Positions 19,045-28,016 of a DNA stretch of 64,000 nucleotides are shown here, piece after piece. Within the stretch, counting starts at the first letter, position 1, and the number at the start of each line of letters is the position of its first letter. A model generated the notes under the pieces. It ran no database searches. It was not told the origin of the DNA and worked only from the letters and a program-made list of their open reading frames with translations. Source of the DNA: an uncultured Prevotellaceae bacterium (lineage in GTDB: Bacteria > Bacteroidota > Bacteroidia > Bacteroidales > Bacteroidaceae); the NCBI GenBank assembly GCA_900316315.1, contig ONCK01000003.1, positions 103,969 to 167,968 on the forward strand, written 5' to 3'. The position numbers and the translations under genes were made by a program.

Positions 19045-19423
19045 TCTTATATGGATATCGGCTCCGGCAGACAGACGCTGTAATGACATAGTTTTGCCCC
19101 GTGTAGCACCCGTATAGACACCCGCTAGGCCCCATCTCGAGACTGGCTGTCAGGGACGGCCGGGAGGACATTTTTTCCTCTGTACAAGTGTCATGCTTGG
19201 GGGCTATAGATTACTGTTGAAATTTATCTTTTGTCCTGCTCCCTTCATACCATGGCAGGGCTGCCATGGCTGTGTCATTCATTTTGGTCCATTGTCCCCT
19301 GCTTCATTCTCCCTCATTGCAAAGAGCAACTCCTCTGGCATCGGGTGGCTTATAAAGATTATTCAGTGGGTATCAAGATGGGAGGGCCTATCAGTCAATA
19401 TACAAATAAAAGACTAAACAACG
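19045..19423. other. Intergenic region dnaB-argR
   Basis: About 380 nt with no credible gene. It includes a short perfect hairpin, CCATGGCA-gggc-TGCCATGG (19250-19269), with no U-tract after it. Confidence 0.5.
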
Positions 19424-19453
19424 TTTGAGTTTGAATAATTTTAATTACCTTTG
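19424..19453 (+). promoter_or_regulatory. Promoter of argR (-33 and -7)
   Basis: -33 TTTG at 19424-19427, 18-nt spacer, -7 TACCTTTG at 19446-19453. This is a near-ideal Bacteroidota promoter 25 nt before ATG 19479. Confidence 0.7.
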
Positions 19454-19478
19454 CGACGTCATATGAATAAATATCACT

Positions 19479-19964
19479 ATGTCTGCCAAGAAAACACGAC
19501 TTGATGTACTCCGCTATTTGCTCGCCAACAAGCAATTTGATAATCAGGAAGATCTGCTTACTGACCTGCGCGCTCAGGGATTTGACGTCGCTCAGCCTAC
19601 GCTGAGCCGTGACTTGCACTATCTCAAGGTGTCCAAAGTATTTGACGTCGAAGGACACTCTGTTTACACCCTGCCGCAAGACATAGGAGCCAACCATATC
19701 TCCATCAAGAAGCCCAAACAGCGCCTGACACAAAGTTTTGGATTTATTAAAGCACAATTTGCAGGCAATATGCTCGTTCTCAAGACGCTGCATGGCTACG
19801 CCAGCAGCCTGGCCGCAGAAATAGACAATTACACGATACCCGAAATCGTGGGCAGCCTGGCAGGAGATGACACCATTCTACTCATCATGCGTGATGGAGC
19901 CAATCGCGAAGCCGTTGTCAACTTGATGTCACGTATAGTGCCTCGTTTTACATTGACAGAGTGA
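19479..19964 (+). CDS. argR: Arginine repressor ArgR
   Basis: 161 residues, the normal length. The N-terminal winged helix (RLDVLRYLLANKQFDNQEDLLTDLRAQGFDVAQPTLSRDLHYL) contains the family's typical 'QaTlSRDl' recognition helix. The C-terminal oligomerisation and arginine-binding domain ends with GSLAGDDTILLIMRDGANREAVV. It controls arginine biosynthesis genes when arginine is bound. It stands alone here; no arg biosynthesis genes are in the window. Confidence 0.93.
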   Translation: MSAKKTRLDVLRYLLANKQFDNQEDLLTDLRAQGFDVAQPTLSRDLHYLKVSKVFDVEGHSVYTLPQDIGANHISIKKPKQRLTQSFGFIKAQFAGNMLVLKTLHGYASSLAAEIDNYTIPEIVGSLAGDDTILLIMRDGANREAVVNLMSRIVPRFTLTE

Positions 19965-20382
19965 GGCAAGGGACAAAAATGCCCCCACTATCTGTCTCTG
20001 CTGTATTTTATTATATGTCTATCCATGACAGGTCAGAAGAGACGGCGATTGTTTGTTGCGCTATTCCCTTGTCCTTCCAGAGACGATACAAGACGACAAG
20101 GCAATACTCAAATGTCCCCCATCATCCACAAGGACTGCTCTATTTGGGAAAGAAAGCCGAGAGGGCGTAGGCAAGGTCACTTTCCGCTGTAGTGCCCCCT
20201 ACTCTAAGCCATGTGCCACGCAATGGCAATATGGGCGTGCGCAGTGAGGACAAGGAGTCAGCTTCGGAGGGCAAGACAGGAAAGTCCGATACCCTAAGGA
20301 TACTCTTCTAATACAGAGCGTTGTAAGTTGTAGAGGTCCACCATCTATTCTATAAATCCGCGCGAAGAGGAAGACTCCTGTA
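19965..20382. other. Intergenic region argR to PagL-like gene
   Basis: About 420 nt between convergent genes. Small frames on the plus strand have no recognisable features; I see no gene, RNA or clear terminator. Confidence 0.45.
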
Positions 20383-21660
20383 TCACTTGTGTCCGCGCTT
20401 TATCGGAAACTGATAAAAGAGACCCATTTCCAGAGAGTAGGCCTTAGTGCGATGAGCCATGACATTGTACCCCATGCTCAAGTGATTTCCGAAGATAGGA
20501 AGTGTATAGGCTAAGCCTATGCGCTCATAAACAGCCGATTCCTCTTCGGTATGCGCCCAACGTTTAAAATCACGGGAGATATAACAGCCGATCCCCATAT
20601 GCACCGTTAATCGTCGGTAATAGATGCGATGTTGAGCGGATATGCCTACGCTCCAAGGGCTAATGGAGCGGTAAGGGACAGGATTTTGGCTTTCAATACT
20701 ATTAATATATGGTTCGTAGAAGGCATCAATCCCTATGCCAGAGGCAAATTTGAGATGATATCTCCAGAGTAAAGCCGTACTGAGCTGAGGATAGCAATAG
20801 TAGCTCATATGACGATAGTGCAAAGGCCGGCCATACCTGATGTCTTTGCGCTTGACCTGCCACTGACCAAGGGAAGTCTTGACGCCACCGCGCAATGTGA
20901 CTTCTACCAGTAAAGGGCGATATCGTAGCTTGCAAGGCTTAATATCATTTAATGTGGCACTGTCAGACACAGAATCTGTCATACATTCTATCTTTTCCAC
21001 TCGGTCTGCCACTTTTCCGCTTAAATGATATCCGGCCGTAAGTGAAATATCCCACCAATTGGCCCCTTTATTAGGACGGCCAAGAGTTGCATTAGATAGA
21101 TGACGGAATTCGGGCCCCAACTTCAGATAGAGAGGACCATGATGGTACGACAGATTACATCCTATCTGGACATATGCTGTCCAACGCGTACCGACAAGCT
21201 CATTCTCCACATTACCGTTGCGTTGCCAAGGGTGCGTATTATAGGATAGACCGTGCTGCAGATTGTACTCGAGGTCTAGATGGGGCGTGATATGGAGCAA
21301 CGGCCGATGGAAGCCTGCATAGAGAACTAGGCTCGAACCCATACGTGAGTCGTAGTGAGCATGGGAGATCTTTGACCGGACGCGTACTCCATTAAAATTT
21401 ATCCATGCCCATCCATAGCTGAAGGACGGGTATCCGAAAGCTCTTGCAAAGCCGGCCGAGTCATGACTAGATGATGTAAAGTGGCGGTAAGCCATAGCAA
21501 ACGAAGTGACAGATTTGTGCACCGCCTTGAAGTCACGGTCAACATTGAGCATACCTCCGAGATTTCCCCCGATCTCAAGAGACTGAGCCGTGACAGACTG
21601 AAAACCTGACATGATATACAATATAACAAAAAAGGCAAAACACTTAGCATGCCTCTTTAT
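20383..21660 (-). CDS. PagL-like outer-membrane lipid A deacylase / acyloxyacyl hydrolase
   Basis: About 412-425 residues. The middle segment FRHLSNATLGRPNKGANWWDISL matches the PagL/acyloxyacyl hydrolase signature (catalytic His-x-Ser plus a downstream polar residue). Alternating Tyr/Trp-rich strands fit an outer-membrane beta-barrel. PagL removes the 3-O acyl chain of lipid A. The C-terminal third (ITPHLDLEY... is internal; the end is LGLAYTLPIFGNHLSMGYNVMAHRTKAYSLEM in segments) is longer than in Pseudomonas PagL. In-frame ATG 21612 lies inside the apparent signal peptide (KRHAKCFAFFVILYIMSGFQ). A full signal peptide needs a start at ATA 21660 or an in-frame TTG, so the start is uncertain. 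Confidence 0.7.
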   Translation of the reverse strand: MKRHAKCFAFFVILYIMSGFQSVTAQSLEIGGNLGGMLNVDRDFKAVHKSVTSFAMAYRHFTSSSHDSAGFARAFGYPSFSYGWAWINFNGVRVRSKISHAHYDSRMGSSLVLYAGFHRPLLHITPHLDLEYNLQHGLSYNTHPWQRNGNVENELVGTRWTAYVQIGCNLSYHHGPLYLKLGPEFRHLSNATLGRPNKGANWWDISLTAGYHLSGKVADRVEKIECMTDSVSDSATLNDIKPCKLRYRPLLVEVTLRGGVKTSLGQWQVKRKDIRYGRPLHYRHMSYYCYPQLSTALLWRYHLKFASGIGIDAFYEPYINSIESQNPVPYRSISPWSVGISAQHRIYYRRLTVHMGIGCYISRDFKRWAHTEEESAVYERIGLAYTLPIFGNHLSMGYNVMAHRTKAYSLEMGLFYQFPIKRGHK

Positions 21661-21776
21661 CTTGTATAACGAACGACAATTTCTTAATTCTATTCTACTT
21701 TCTGTATTGATTGCTTTACCTTAAAAAAATACTAGCTTGACGGCGTAGCGATATTAATACTGTACTATTTTATTTG

Positions 21777-21784
21777 CAAAAGTA
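21777..21784 (-). promoter_or_regulatory. -7 box for the PagL-like gene
   Basis: Minus strand TACTTTTG, about 117 nt upstream of the likely start, back-to-back with the tatA promoter. Confidence 0.45.
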
Positions 21785-21836
21785 CCTAATCTTTTTTTTA
21801 TAAACTGATAATATGTATTGTTTCAGCCAAAATTAT

Positions 21837-21844
21837 TACTTTTG
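21837..21844 (+). promoter_or_regulatory. -7 box for tatA
   Basis: TACTTTTG lies 27 nt before ATG 21872. Confidence 0.55.
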
Positions 21845-21871
21845 CAGCAAATCTAAAAACAAAAAGCAATT

Positions 21872-22054
21872 ATGAACCTGGGAATGCAAGAAATACTCAT
21901 CATCGCACTCATCATTTTACTCCTGTTCGGCGGAAAGAAAATTCCCGAGCTGATGAAGGGACTGGGCAAAGGCGTTCGCTCCTTCAAGGACGGCATCAAC
22001 GGCAAAGACGAAATTGAGAAGAAAGAGGACTCCACTCCTACGGAAGCAAAATAA
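21872..22054 (+). CDS. tatA: Sec-independent translocase TatA/E
   Basis: 60 residues. It has a short N-terminal membrane helix (MQEILIIALIILLLF), the conserved Phe-Gly hinge (LFGGKKIPELMKGLGKGVRSFKDG) and a charged tail. It forms the pore-forming oligomer of the twin-arginine pathway. It lies 135 nt before tatC. No TatB is seen, so this is a minimal TatAC system as in many Bacteroidota. A likely client, the twin-arginine flavoprotein at 49,309, is in this window. Confidence 0.92.
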   Translation: MNLGMQEILIIALIILLLFGGKKIPELMKGLGKGVRSFKDGINGKDEIEKKEDSTPTEAK

Positions 22055-22189
22055 GTTCTTCCCGCAACAAAATACTAGATTTCACATTGAACGCGAGCCA
22101 CATGCCTCTATTGTCTGAGGATGTCACTCGCTTTTGTGTGTATCTGTAAAGCGAGTTGAAGACCGTTTTATTCACACCACATAGTCCTC

Positions 22190-23029
22190 ATGTCTGATAG
22201 CGACGACAGCCAAAATATAGGCACATTTTGGGATCACCTTGACGTACTCCGCAGCTGTATCATCAAGATAATAGTTGCCACGCTCCTGCTGGCTATAGTC
22301 TGCTTCAGCTTCAAGGATTTGCTGTTCTCCATCGTGCTAGCTCCCACCGAGCCTGACTTTATCACTTACAAGCTGCTCGGCATGCATCCACAAAAGATTG
22401 GCTTGATGAATATTGGCCTGACAGAGCAATTTATGATTCATATGAAGACGGCCCTCTATGCCGGCATCTTGCTCGCCTCTCCCTACATACTTTATCAGAT
22501 ATTTTGCTTTGTCTCTCCCGGCCTCTATGAAAATGAGCGTAAGTACGCCGTTCGCGTGGTCGGAGGAGCCTACGTGATGTTTATCCTAGGCACGCTGCTC
22601 AACTATTTCGTGATCTTCCCCATGACTGTTCATTTCTTGGGAACATATCAAGTGGCGTCCGACGTAGCCAACATGCTCACGCTGCAATCCTATATGGACA
22701 CCTTGCTCCTCATGAACCTCGTAATGGGCGTAGTCTTTGAGTTGCCTGTCGTGTGCTGGCTGCTTGCTTGTCTGGGCTTGCTCAACGACCGGTTTATGCG
22801 CACCTACCGTCGCCATGCCATCGTCGTCATCCTCATCATATCTGCCATCATCACGCCGACATCCGATGTATTTACTCTTATGGTCGTTGCTCTGCCTATC
22901 TGGGCGCTATACGAGGTCAGCATCATCATTGTCAAGAGAGCACAGCGTAAACCCAAAGCCATCAACCAAGCGGAAGAAAATCAGACGTCTCAGACCCACT
23001 CTACTGAAGTGACCCGTACTGCAGAATAG
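22190..23029 (+). CDS. tatC: Sec-independent translocase TatC
   Basis: 279 residues with six predicted membrane helices. It has the conserved N-terminal FWDHLDVLRSCI (usually 'HLxELRxR'), ASPYILYQIFCFVSPGLYENERK after helix 2, and ISAIITPTSDVFTLMVVALPIWALYE near the end. It recognises twin-arginine signal peptides in the inner membrane. The C-terminal tail is hydrophilic and Glu/Thr-rich. Confidence 0.94.
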   Translation: MSDSDDSQNIGTFWDHLDVLRSCIIKIIVATLLLAIVCFSFKDLLFSIVLAPTEPDFITYKLLGMHPQKIGLMNIGLTEQFMIHMKTALYAGILLASPYILYQIFCFVSPGLYENERKYAVRVVGGAYVMFILGTLLNYFVIFPMTVHFLGTYQVASDVANMLTLQSYMDTLLLMNLVMGVVFELPVVCWLLACLGLLNDRFMRTYRRHAIVVILIISAIITPTSDVFTLMVVALPIWALYEVSIIIVKRAQRKPKAINQAEENQTSQTHSTEVTRTAE

Positions 23030-23384
23030 TCGACCAAGCCTTTTCTCCCCTCATCTCTGTCATTGTACGTAGCCATAATTTTTTTGTGATTATCCCAATT
23101 TGCAAGAAAATTAAGCGTCATTATGCTCTGAGGCTCTTATACATGCTTACTTTTGTCTTTAACCAACTCACCACAGTATACGCACAAAAAAATATGGAAA
23201 GCTTCCCACAGGCTATTCTTCTTGAAAAAAAAGAGTCTTTTGCTTGGCAGATAGCCGCAAACTTTGTAATTTTGCAGCGCAAATGGGAAAGTGCTGTACG
23301 GCTAGCTCCCTTCGAATCCTCCAGGGCTTGACCGCAGCAAAGGTAGTTGGTTGTAGCAGCGCGATGCAGAGAGCTTTCCCACCC
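23030..23384. other. Intergenic region before tRNA-Thr
   Basis: About 355 nt with no convincing gene. A plus-strand frame (23086-23331) starts with a hydrophobic stretch but has no other support. Confidence 0.45.
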
Positions 23385-23458
23385 GCCTCTTTAGCTCAGT
23401 TGGCCAGAGCACGTGATTTGTAATCTCGGGGTCGTTGGTTCGAATCCGACAAGAGGCT
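23385..23458 (+). tRNA. tRNA-Thr (anticodon TGT)
   Basis: The acceptor stem GCCTCTT (23385-23391) pairs with AAGAGGC (23451-23457), with discriminator T. The D arm is GCTCAGTTGGCCAGAGC, the anticodon loop is TTTGTAA with anticodon TGT, and the T arm GTTGG-TTCGAAT-CCGAC is perfect. The anticodon stem (CGTGA/TCTCG) has one mismatch. CCA is not encoded. A hairpin terminator follows. Confidence 0.93.
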
Positions 23459-23468
23459 CTTAAGAGAT

Positions 23469-23504
23469 GAGACGTTCAGACAATAAGTGTCAGAACGTCT
23501 CTTT
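23469..23504 (+). terminator. Terminator after tRNA-Thr
   Basis: GAGACGTTC (23469-23477) pairs with GAACGTCTC (23493-23501), followed by TTT. It begins 10 nt after the tRNA. Confidence 0.7.
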
Positions 23505-23827
23505 GTGTTATAAACGCCCCAATTACTTCCTATTACTCGGAGCAGCAGAATAACTGCGAGAAATAAATGCTCTATCGCCGTCTGAATATCATCCAGCCGC
23601 TCATTCACTGTCTTATTATGCTTACTTTGCGGAATATCACCTGAGACAAATGCTCTCTGATTGGCCAATCGGACGGGGTATACTGAGCAATGCGACAGTT
23701 ACACTAGCTTACCATCTTTCGCCTGAAACTTTTCCCGTTCCTTCGGAAGTACACGGCAAGAGGCTAGCCTATAGACACAGATTGCCCCTATATATTTATA
23801 AATTCTCGAATGTAGTTTTTTTTATAA

Positions 23828-24087
23828 TAAAAATAAATTGATATCCTCAATTTATATCTGGATGCGAGAAAGAAAAATTTACCCGAATAAGCTCTGTAAT
23901 CAACTGAATACTAAAAAATTATATCTAGTATTTACACTTCCAGTAACTGTCTGAGTTATAGATGATAACAACTTGCTTTTAGTTTTTAAACTACATCCGA
24001 CCTTGTTACACTTATAAGGCGACTTGTCATTACTACTTCGGACCTGAATGAAACAGCACCTTAGATTAGTTATATAAAAAAACAATG
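23828..24087. repeat. Dispersed ~260-nt repeat, copy A
   Basis: It aligns along its length with 42,235-42,512. The best conserved part runs from AACAACTTGC through CCGACCTTGTTA, AAGGCGACTTGTCAT and CTTCGGACCTG to TTATATAAAAAA. TCCGA (23996-24000) can pair with TCGGA (24038-24042), enclosing CCTTGT/ATAAGG. It is non-coding and of unknown function. Confidence 0.7.
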
Positions 24088-24354
24088 ACGGACTAAACAC
24101 TTGAGAAATATCTGAAGAGATAGGACACATACAGACGATACCATTTCTTGTCTAGTCAATATCAAGATAGCAAAAATGTTTTCTCCTCTGACTGTTAAGC
24201 ACTTACGACGGTAAAATATTAATTTTTGCATAGATAACAACAGACTTTACCAGTGCTCCGAGCTAACAAATCCTATATCTCAAGACAAAATCTTGGCGAC
24301 AATCTACATGATCCACTCCCGATGTTTTCTCTGCAGGACAAATAAAAGAAGACC

Positions 24355-24450
24355 CGCTTGCCCCGATTTTTTCAACGAACGCTAGAAGTCAACTATGATT
24401 TCTAAACGTTCGCTCACCAACCCATCTTATTCGAAAAAATCAAGGAAGCG
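24355..24450. repeat. Large multi-stem hairpin
   Basis: Nested arms: CGCTT (24355-24359)/AAGCG (24446-24450), GATTTTTTC (24365-24373)/GAAAAAATC (24433-24441), CGAACG (24376-24381)/CGTTCG (24407-24412) and TAGAA (24383-24387)/TTCTA (24400-24404). All pair exactly and in nested order, which is very unlikely by chance. It lies in a 1.2-kb gene-free stretch. It may be a structured RNA or a cruciform site; no family is recognised. Confidence 0.6.
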
Positions 24451-24673
24451 AGTCCGTTTCTGTTATCTTATATCTTCTTCGTATTCTTCGTCATCTCCTT
24501 TTGCCCATTCTACATGACTATGGCTGACTACATCTGCTTGTCATATCAGACTGGACCAAGAGTATTACCCAAATCCGATACAAAAGTAATCTATATATTT
24601 CTACGAGCCAAATAAAATCTGCAGAAATGCCTTTTTCTTACTGTAAAACCTTGATTTTATGCCAACGTAAATG

Positions 24674-24681
24674 TAATTTTG
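24674..24681 (+). promoter_or_regulatory. -7 box for the ComEA-like gene
   Basis: TAATTTTG lies 19 nt before ATG 24701; a CTTG about 20 nt upstream could act as the -33 element. Confidence 0.45.
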
Positions 24682-24700
24682 TCTATCCCAAACGACATTT

Positions 24701-25603
24701 ATGCTCCATTGGTTTCACCTTACACGACGCGAGGCAATCGTTGCCCTAATATTGTTCCTGTTAATCATCGGGGGCTGGACGGCGGCATATTTTCTCTCGG
24801 GTAACTGTAAAACAGATTTCGCTCTAAGCGACGGCAGGGTCGATTCCTTTTTAGCCACATTACACCAGGAGTCTCACCAACAAGCCTCCGCCACAAAGAT
24901 GCACCCCTTTGATCCCAATCAGTGTGACTCGGTCGAGTTGGTCTCTTTAGGTCTTAAGTCTTGGCAGGCGAAGGCATGGATACACTATCGTGAAAGCGGT
25001 TTTACCTATCGTTCCCCAGAAGACATCAAGCGTATTTACGGCATTACCGAGCAGGATTATCGCCGACTGAAACCGTATATCAGAATTGCCAGAAGCGATA
25101 TGCGCTACGCCTTTTCCAAATCTATTCCGACCGAGCAGCAAATAGCCATGAGACATTTGCACGACAGTCTCTCACTGCTGGCCCAGCGCTATCGGCAGAT
25201 GAAACTCAAAAAAGGCGAGACGATTGACTTACAGGTAGCAGATACGACGATGCTCAAGCGGATTCCTGGTATCGGGTCCTACTTTGCCCGGCGAATCGTA
25301 TGGCTTAGGGATGAACTTGGCGGATTTGTCAGTCTGAGTCAGCTGGATGAAATCAGCAGCCTGCCTCGGGAGACTCGTCAATGGATGAGGCTCGGGTCGA
25401 CAGACGTTAAGCAGATACATATCAATACAGCAGATTTGCAAACCATGAAGAAACACCACTATCTGACAGGAAGACAGGCTTTGGCCATCGTCAAACACAG
25501 ACAGAAGTATGGACCTCTAACCTCATTGCAGCAGCTCAGCACCGACTCACTATTTACGCCCGCCGATCTCCATCGCTTACGACCTTATGTCACATTCAAG
25601 TAA
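24701..25603 (+). CDS. ComEA-like helix-hairpin-helix DNA-binding protein
   Basis: 300 residues. One N-terminal membrane helix (EAIVALILFLLIIGGWTAAYFL), then an extracytoplasmic part with repeated helix-hairpin-helix modules: DPNQCDSVELVSLGLKSWQAKAW, LQVADTTMLKRIPGIGSYFARRIV (the typical 'lpGIG..lA..I' turn) and HINTADLQTMKKHHYLTGRQALAIVKHR. Such proteins bind double-stranded DNA non-specifically; ComEA acts in DNA uptake, and the Bacteroidota relatives are usually annotated only as HhH proteins. The next gene starts 46 nt downstream. Confidence 0.85.
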   Translation: MLHWFHLTRREAIVALILFLLIIGGWTAAYFLSGNCKTDFALSDGRVDSFLATLHQESHQQASATKMHPFDPNQCDSVELVSLGLKSWQAKAWIHYRESGFTYRSPEDIKRIYGITEQDYRRLKPYIRIARSDMRYAFSKSIPTEQQIAMRHLHDSLSLLAQRYRQMKLKKGETIDLQVADTTMLKRIPGIGSYFARRIVWLRDELGGFVSLSQLDEISSLPRETRQWMRLGSTDVKQIHINTADLQTMKKHHYLTGRQALAIVKHRQKYGPLTSLQQLSTDSLFTPADLHRLRPYVTFK

Positions 25604-25649
25604 TAACCTCTCTCCCACTCCTAAAAGGCTATAAAGCAGATTCCTGTAT

Positions 25650-26315
25650 ATGAAAACACTCATATTTGACTTTGACGGTACACTAGGCGACACGAGCCAA
25701 CTTATTACCACTACTTTGCAGCAGACTATTGCTCACGTAGGCCTGCCCGTCCCCCCAGATGATCAATGTCGGGAAACCATCGGTCTGCCATTGGAAGTCG
25801 CCTTCCGTTTTCTCACAAACCGTGAAGACAAATTTGCAAAAAATTGCGCCGAATTGTATCGCCATCAATTTTTCCCGGTCAATGCAAAAAAATTTGTTGT
25901 ACACCCATATCCTCATGTCGTATCAACAATCAACAAGCTCTTTTCCAGCGGATTTCAGCTCTGCATTGCCAGCAGTCGTAACCGAGACTCCCTACATCAA
26001 CTGCTCGAGGAGATGAAGATTGACCATAAATTTCAGTACACCCTCGGAGGTTCTGATGTCACTCACCAGAAGCCAGCGCCAGACCTTGTACTCGAGTTGC
26101 TCCGACTGACAGATACTGCTAGCGAGGAGGCACTCGTCATTGGTGACACCGCATACGATATGGCCATGGGGCATGCCGCCTACTGCATGACCTGCGGAGT
26201 GACTTACGGCAATGGATCTCGTGAAAGCCTTGAGACAGCCAATGCAGACTATATGATTGACAGTTTTGACCAACTTCTACCTCTAATTGAGCGTCTCTCT
26301 TCCAATAACTTCTAA
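25650..26315 (+). CDS. HAD hydrolase, phosphoglycolate phosphatase-like
   Basis: 221 residues. Motif I FDFDGTLGDT (D7 and D9), a helical C1 cap, motif II Ser in CIASSRNRDSL, motif III Lys in THQKPAPDLVLEL, motif IV VIGDTAYDMAMG. This is the Gph/beta-phosphoglucomutase-like branch; the substrate cannot be deduced. It is probably co-transcribed with the ComEA-like gene. Confidence 0.88.
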   Translation: MKTLIFDFDGTLGDTSQLITTTLQQTIAHVGLPVPPDDQCRETIGLPLEVAFRFLTNREDKFAKNCAELYRHQFFPVNAKKFVVHPYPHVVSTINKLFSSGFQLCIASSRNRDSLHQLLEEMKIDHKFQYTLGGSDVTHQKPAPDLVLELLRLTDTASEEALVIGDTAYDMAMGHAAYCMTCGVTYGNGSRESLETANADYMIDSFDQLLPLIERLSSNNF

Positions 26316-26462
26316 TCGGCTAAGCCGGCAGCACTGCCATTTTTCTGATGATAGAGGAAAAGGTTTGCTAACTCTCAGACGGGACATCAGCAGAGCAAAA
26401 TGGAAATCCTCTTTTTGAAAAATTTGGAGTTGTAAGTTTGAGATTTTCTTTTAGCCGTCACA

Positions 26463-27938
26463 TCATTCGCCCTCTATTTGCTTCTCCGGCCAATTGACGA
26501 GGTAGAGTTTGTCCGTGGCTCGTGTCATTGCAGTATAGAGCCAGCGATAATAGGATCTATCAATAGCCTCAGGAGGCAGCCATCCCTGGTCGACAAACAC
26601 GTTGCGCCATTGGCCGCCCTGCGCTTTGTGGCAAGTGACGGCATAGGCAAACTTAAGCTGAAGGGCATTATAATTGGCATCTTCGCGTATCCGCTTCATT
26701 CGCTCCCGTTTATTGCGTTCCTGAGCGTAGTCAGCTGATACACCGAGATAGAGCTTATTGTCGAGCTCTGTCGGCAGTGCGGGCGTATCTGATTGGAGCA
26801 CATCGAGAATGACTCGGGCATTAAGTTCAAAATTGTCGTAGTCGGGGAAACGTAATCGTACATCCGCGAAATGCAAGTCGTAAAATTCATATTCATCACC
26901 GACCGAAATGACTTGAGCAATATCTCCATTGGCAATAAAATCCATCGGTGGCGGAACCAAAGTTGGCTTATCTTGTTTCTGCTGCTTGGCTATACGGAGA
27001 CGAAGGCGTTCTGTCCAGTAGTAATTATTGCGTACTACCATCACCATATCTCCAAGAGTGAGCGTGTCGTCCCGATCAAAGAAGATCTGTCGGATACCTT
27101 TGTTGTAGGCATTCGCTTGTTTGTTGGAGCGAGTCAAGACAATCGTCTGATCTTGTCCATACCCTTCATAGCATTCCTCAAGCGTGTCCAATATATCCTG
27201 TCCATGGAGACAGACTATATCCTTGTAGCCCCTAGTCTTAATCACAGGCAGGCCAAACTCCTTGTTGTCATGGATACGGTGTCGCAGTGCCGTTGCATTG
27301 TGTAGAATACCACTCTGGGCTGTTTGGCGCATTACTTCAGTAAGCTGAAATCCTGATACATGATAGCCAAGTTGAGTGAAAAAATCTACTGAGAGTGCAG
27401 GACTGATATTACTCCCCACCGGTGGCAACTGAGCATTATCTCCGACAAAGAGTATCCGACATCCCGGTACACTATAGACATACTGCAGCAAGTCTGCAAG
27501 TAGGCTGCCTGTACCGAAAACGGACTGTCCGTCATCGATCGCCGAAATCATAGACGACTCATCCACGACAAACAGTGCAGCCTTATGCTTATTGTGATCG
27601 AGATCAAAATGTGTTTGTTCGCTGGTCAGGGAGTGCTGACGGTAGATTTCCTTGTGTATCGTATAGGCCGGATAGCCTGCATTGAGCGAAAAGACCTTGG
27701 CAGCACGCCCTGTAGGCGCGAGAAGAACAGTCTCCAACTTAAGCTGGTGAAGCACACGGACAATGGATGAGACAAGTGTGGTCTTTCCTGTTCCGGCATA
27801 CCCACGCAAGATAAACATGCTTTGGGGATCAGAGGAATACAAGAAAAGACAGAGACGTCGAGCTGCCTCAGTCTGCTTGGCCGTCAGCTGGAAAGGAAAT
27901 TGCTGCTGCAGACACTGCAAAAAAGCGTCAACAATCAT
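26463..27938 (-). CDS. RecD-like superfamily 1 DNA helicase
   Basis: 491 residues from ATG 27938 (an in-frame TTG 12 nt upstream is the alternative). Walker A ILRGYAGTGKTTLV at about residues 43-56, Walker B LFVVDESSMI, motif III CRILFVGDNAQLPPVG, and a C-terminal UvrD-like segment LKFAYAVTCHKAQGGQWRNVFVDQG with YTAMTRATDKLYLV. This is the RecD/TraA helicase branch without the N-terminal domains of RecD2; the protein is compact and common in Bacteroidota. It may act in recombination or repair. It is the last of three closely spaced minus-strand genes. Confidence 0.85.
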   Translation of the reverse strand: MIVDAFLQCLQQQFPFQLTAKQTEAARRLCLFLYSSDPQSMFILRGYAGTGKTTLVSSIVRVLHQLKLETVLLAPTGRAAKVFSLNAGYPAYTIHKEIYRQHSLTSEQTHFDLDHNKHKAALFVVDESSMISAIDDGQSVFGTGSLLADLLQYVYSVPGCRILFVGDNAQLPPVGSNISPALSVDFFTQLGYHVSGFQLTEVMRQTAQSGILHNATALRHRIHDNKEFGLPVIKTRGYKDIVCLHGQDILDTLEECYEGYGQDQTIVLTRSNKQANAYNKGIRQIFFDRDDTLTLGDMVMVVRNNYYWTERLRLRIAKQQKQDKPTLVPPPMDFIANGDIAQVISVGDEYEFYDLHFADVRLRFPDYDNFELNARVILDVLQSDTPALPTELDNKLYLGVSADYAQERNKRERMKRIREDANYNALQLKFAYAVTCHKAQGGQWRNVFVDQGWLPPEAIDRSYYRWLYTAMTRATDKLYLVNWPEKQIEGE

Positions 27939-28016
27939 GATTTCAGGCAAAAAGGATCAATGGTATCCGATGCGTTTCCGCCGCCATCGTACACACATAT
28001 CAGAGGCAGTCTGGCA

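Larger units (their letters stand above)
23505..24673. other. 1.2-kb gene-free stretch after tRNA-Thr
   Basis: AT-rich. No open frame here has recognisable protein features. It contains repeat copy A and the large hairpin listed separately. A gene-poor interval downstream of a tRNA is a common scar of past integration, but I see no attachment-site duplication or integrase remnant. Confidence 0.5.

Noticed and set aside
23385..24673. tRNA-Thr as an integration site with a lost element
   Set aside because: No integrase, no repeated tRNA 3' end and no gene remnants were found downstream; only the dispersed repeat and hairpin are present.
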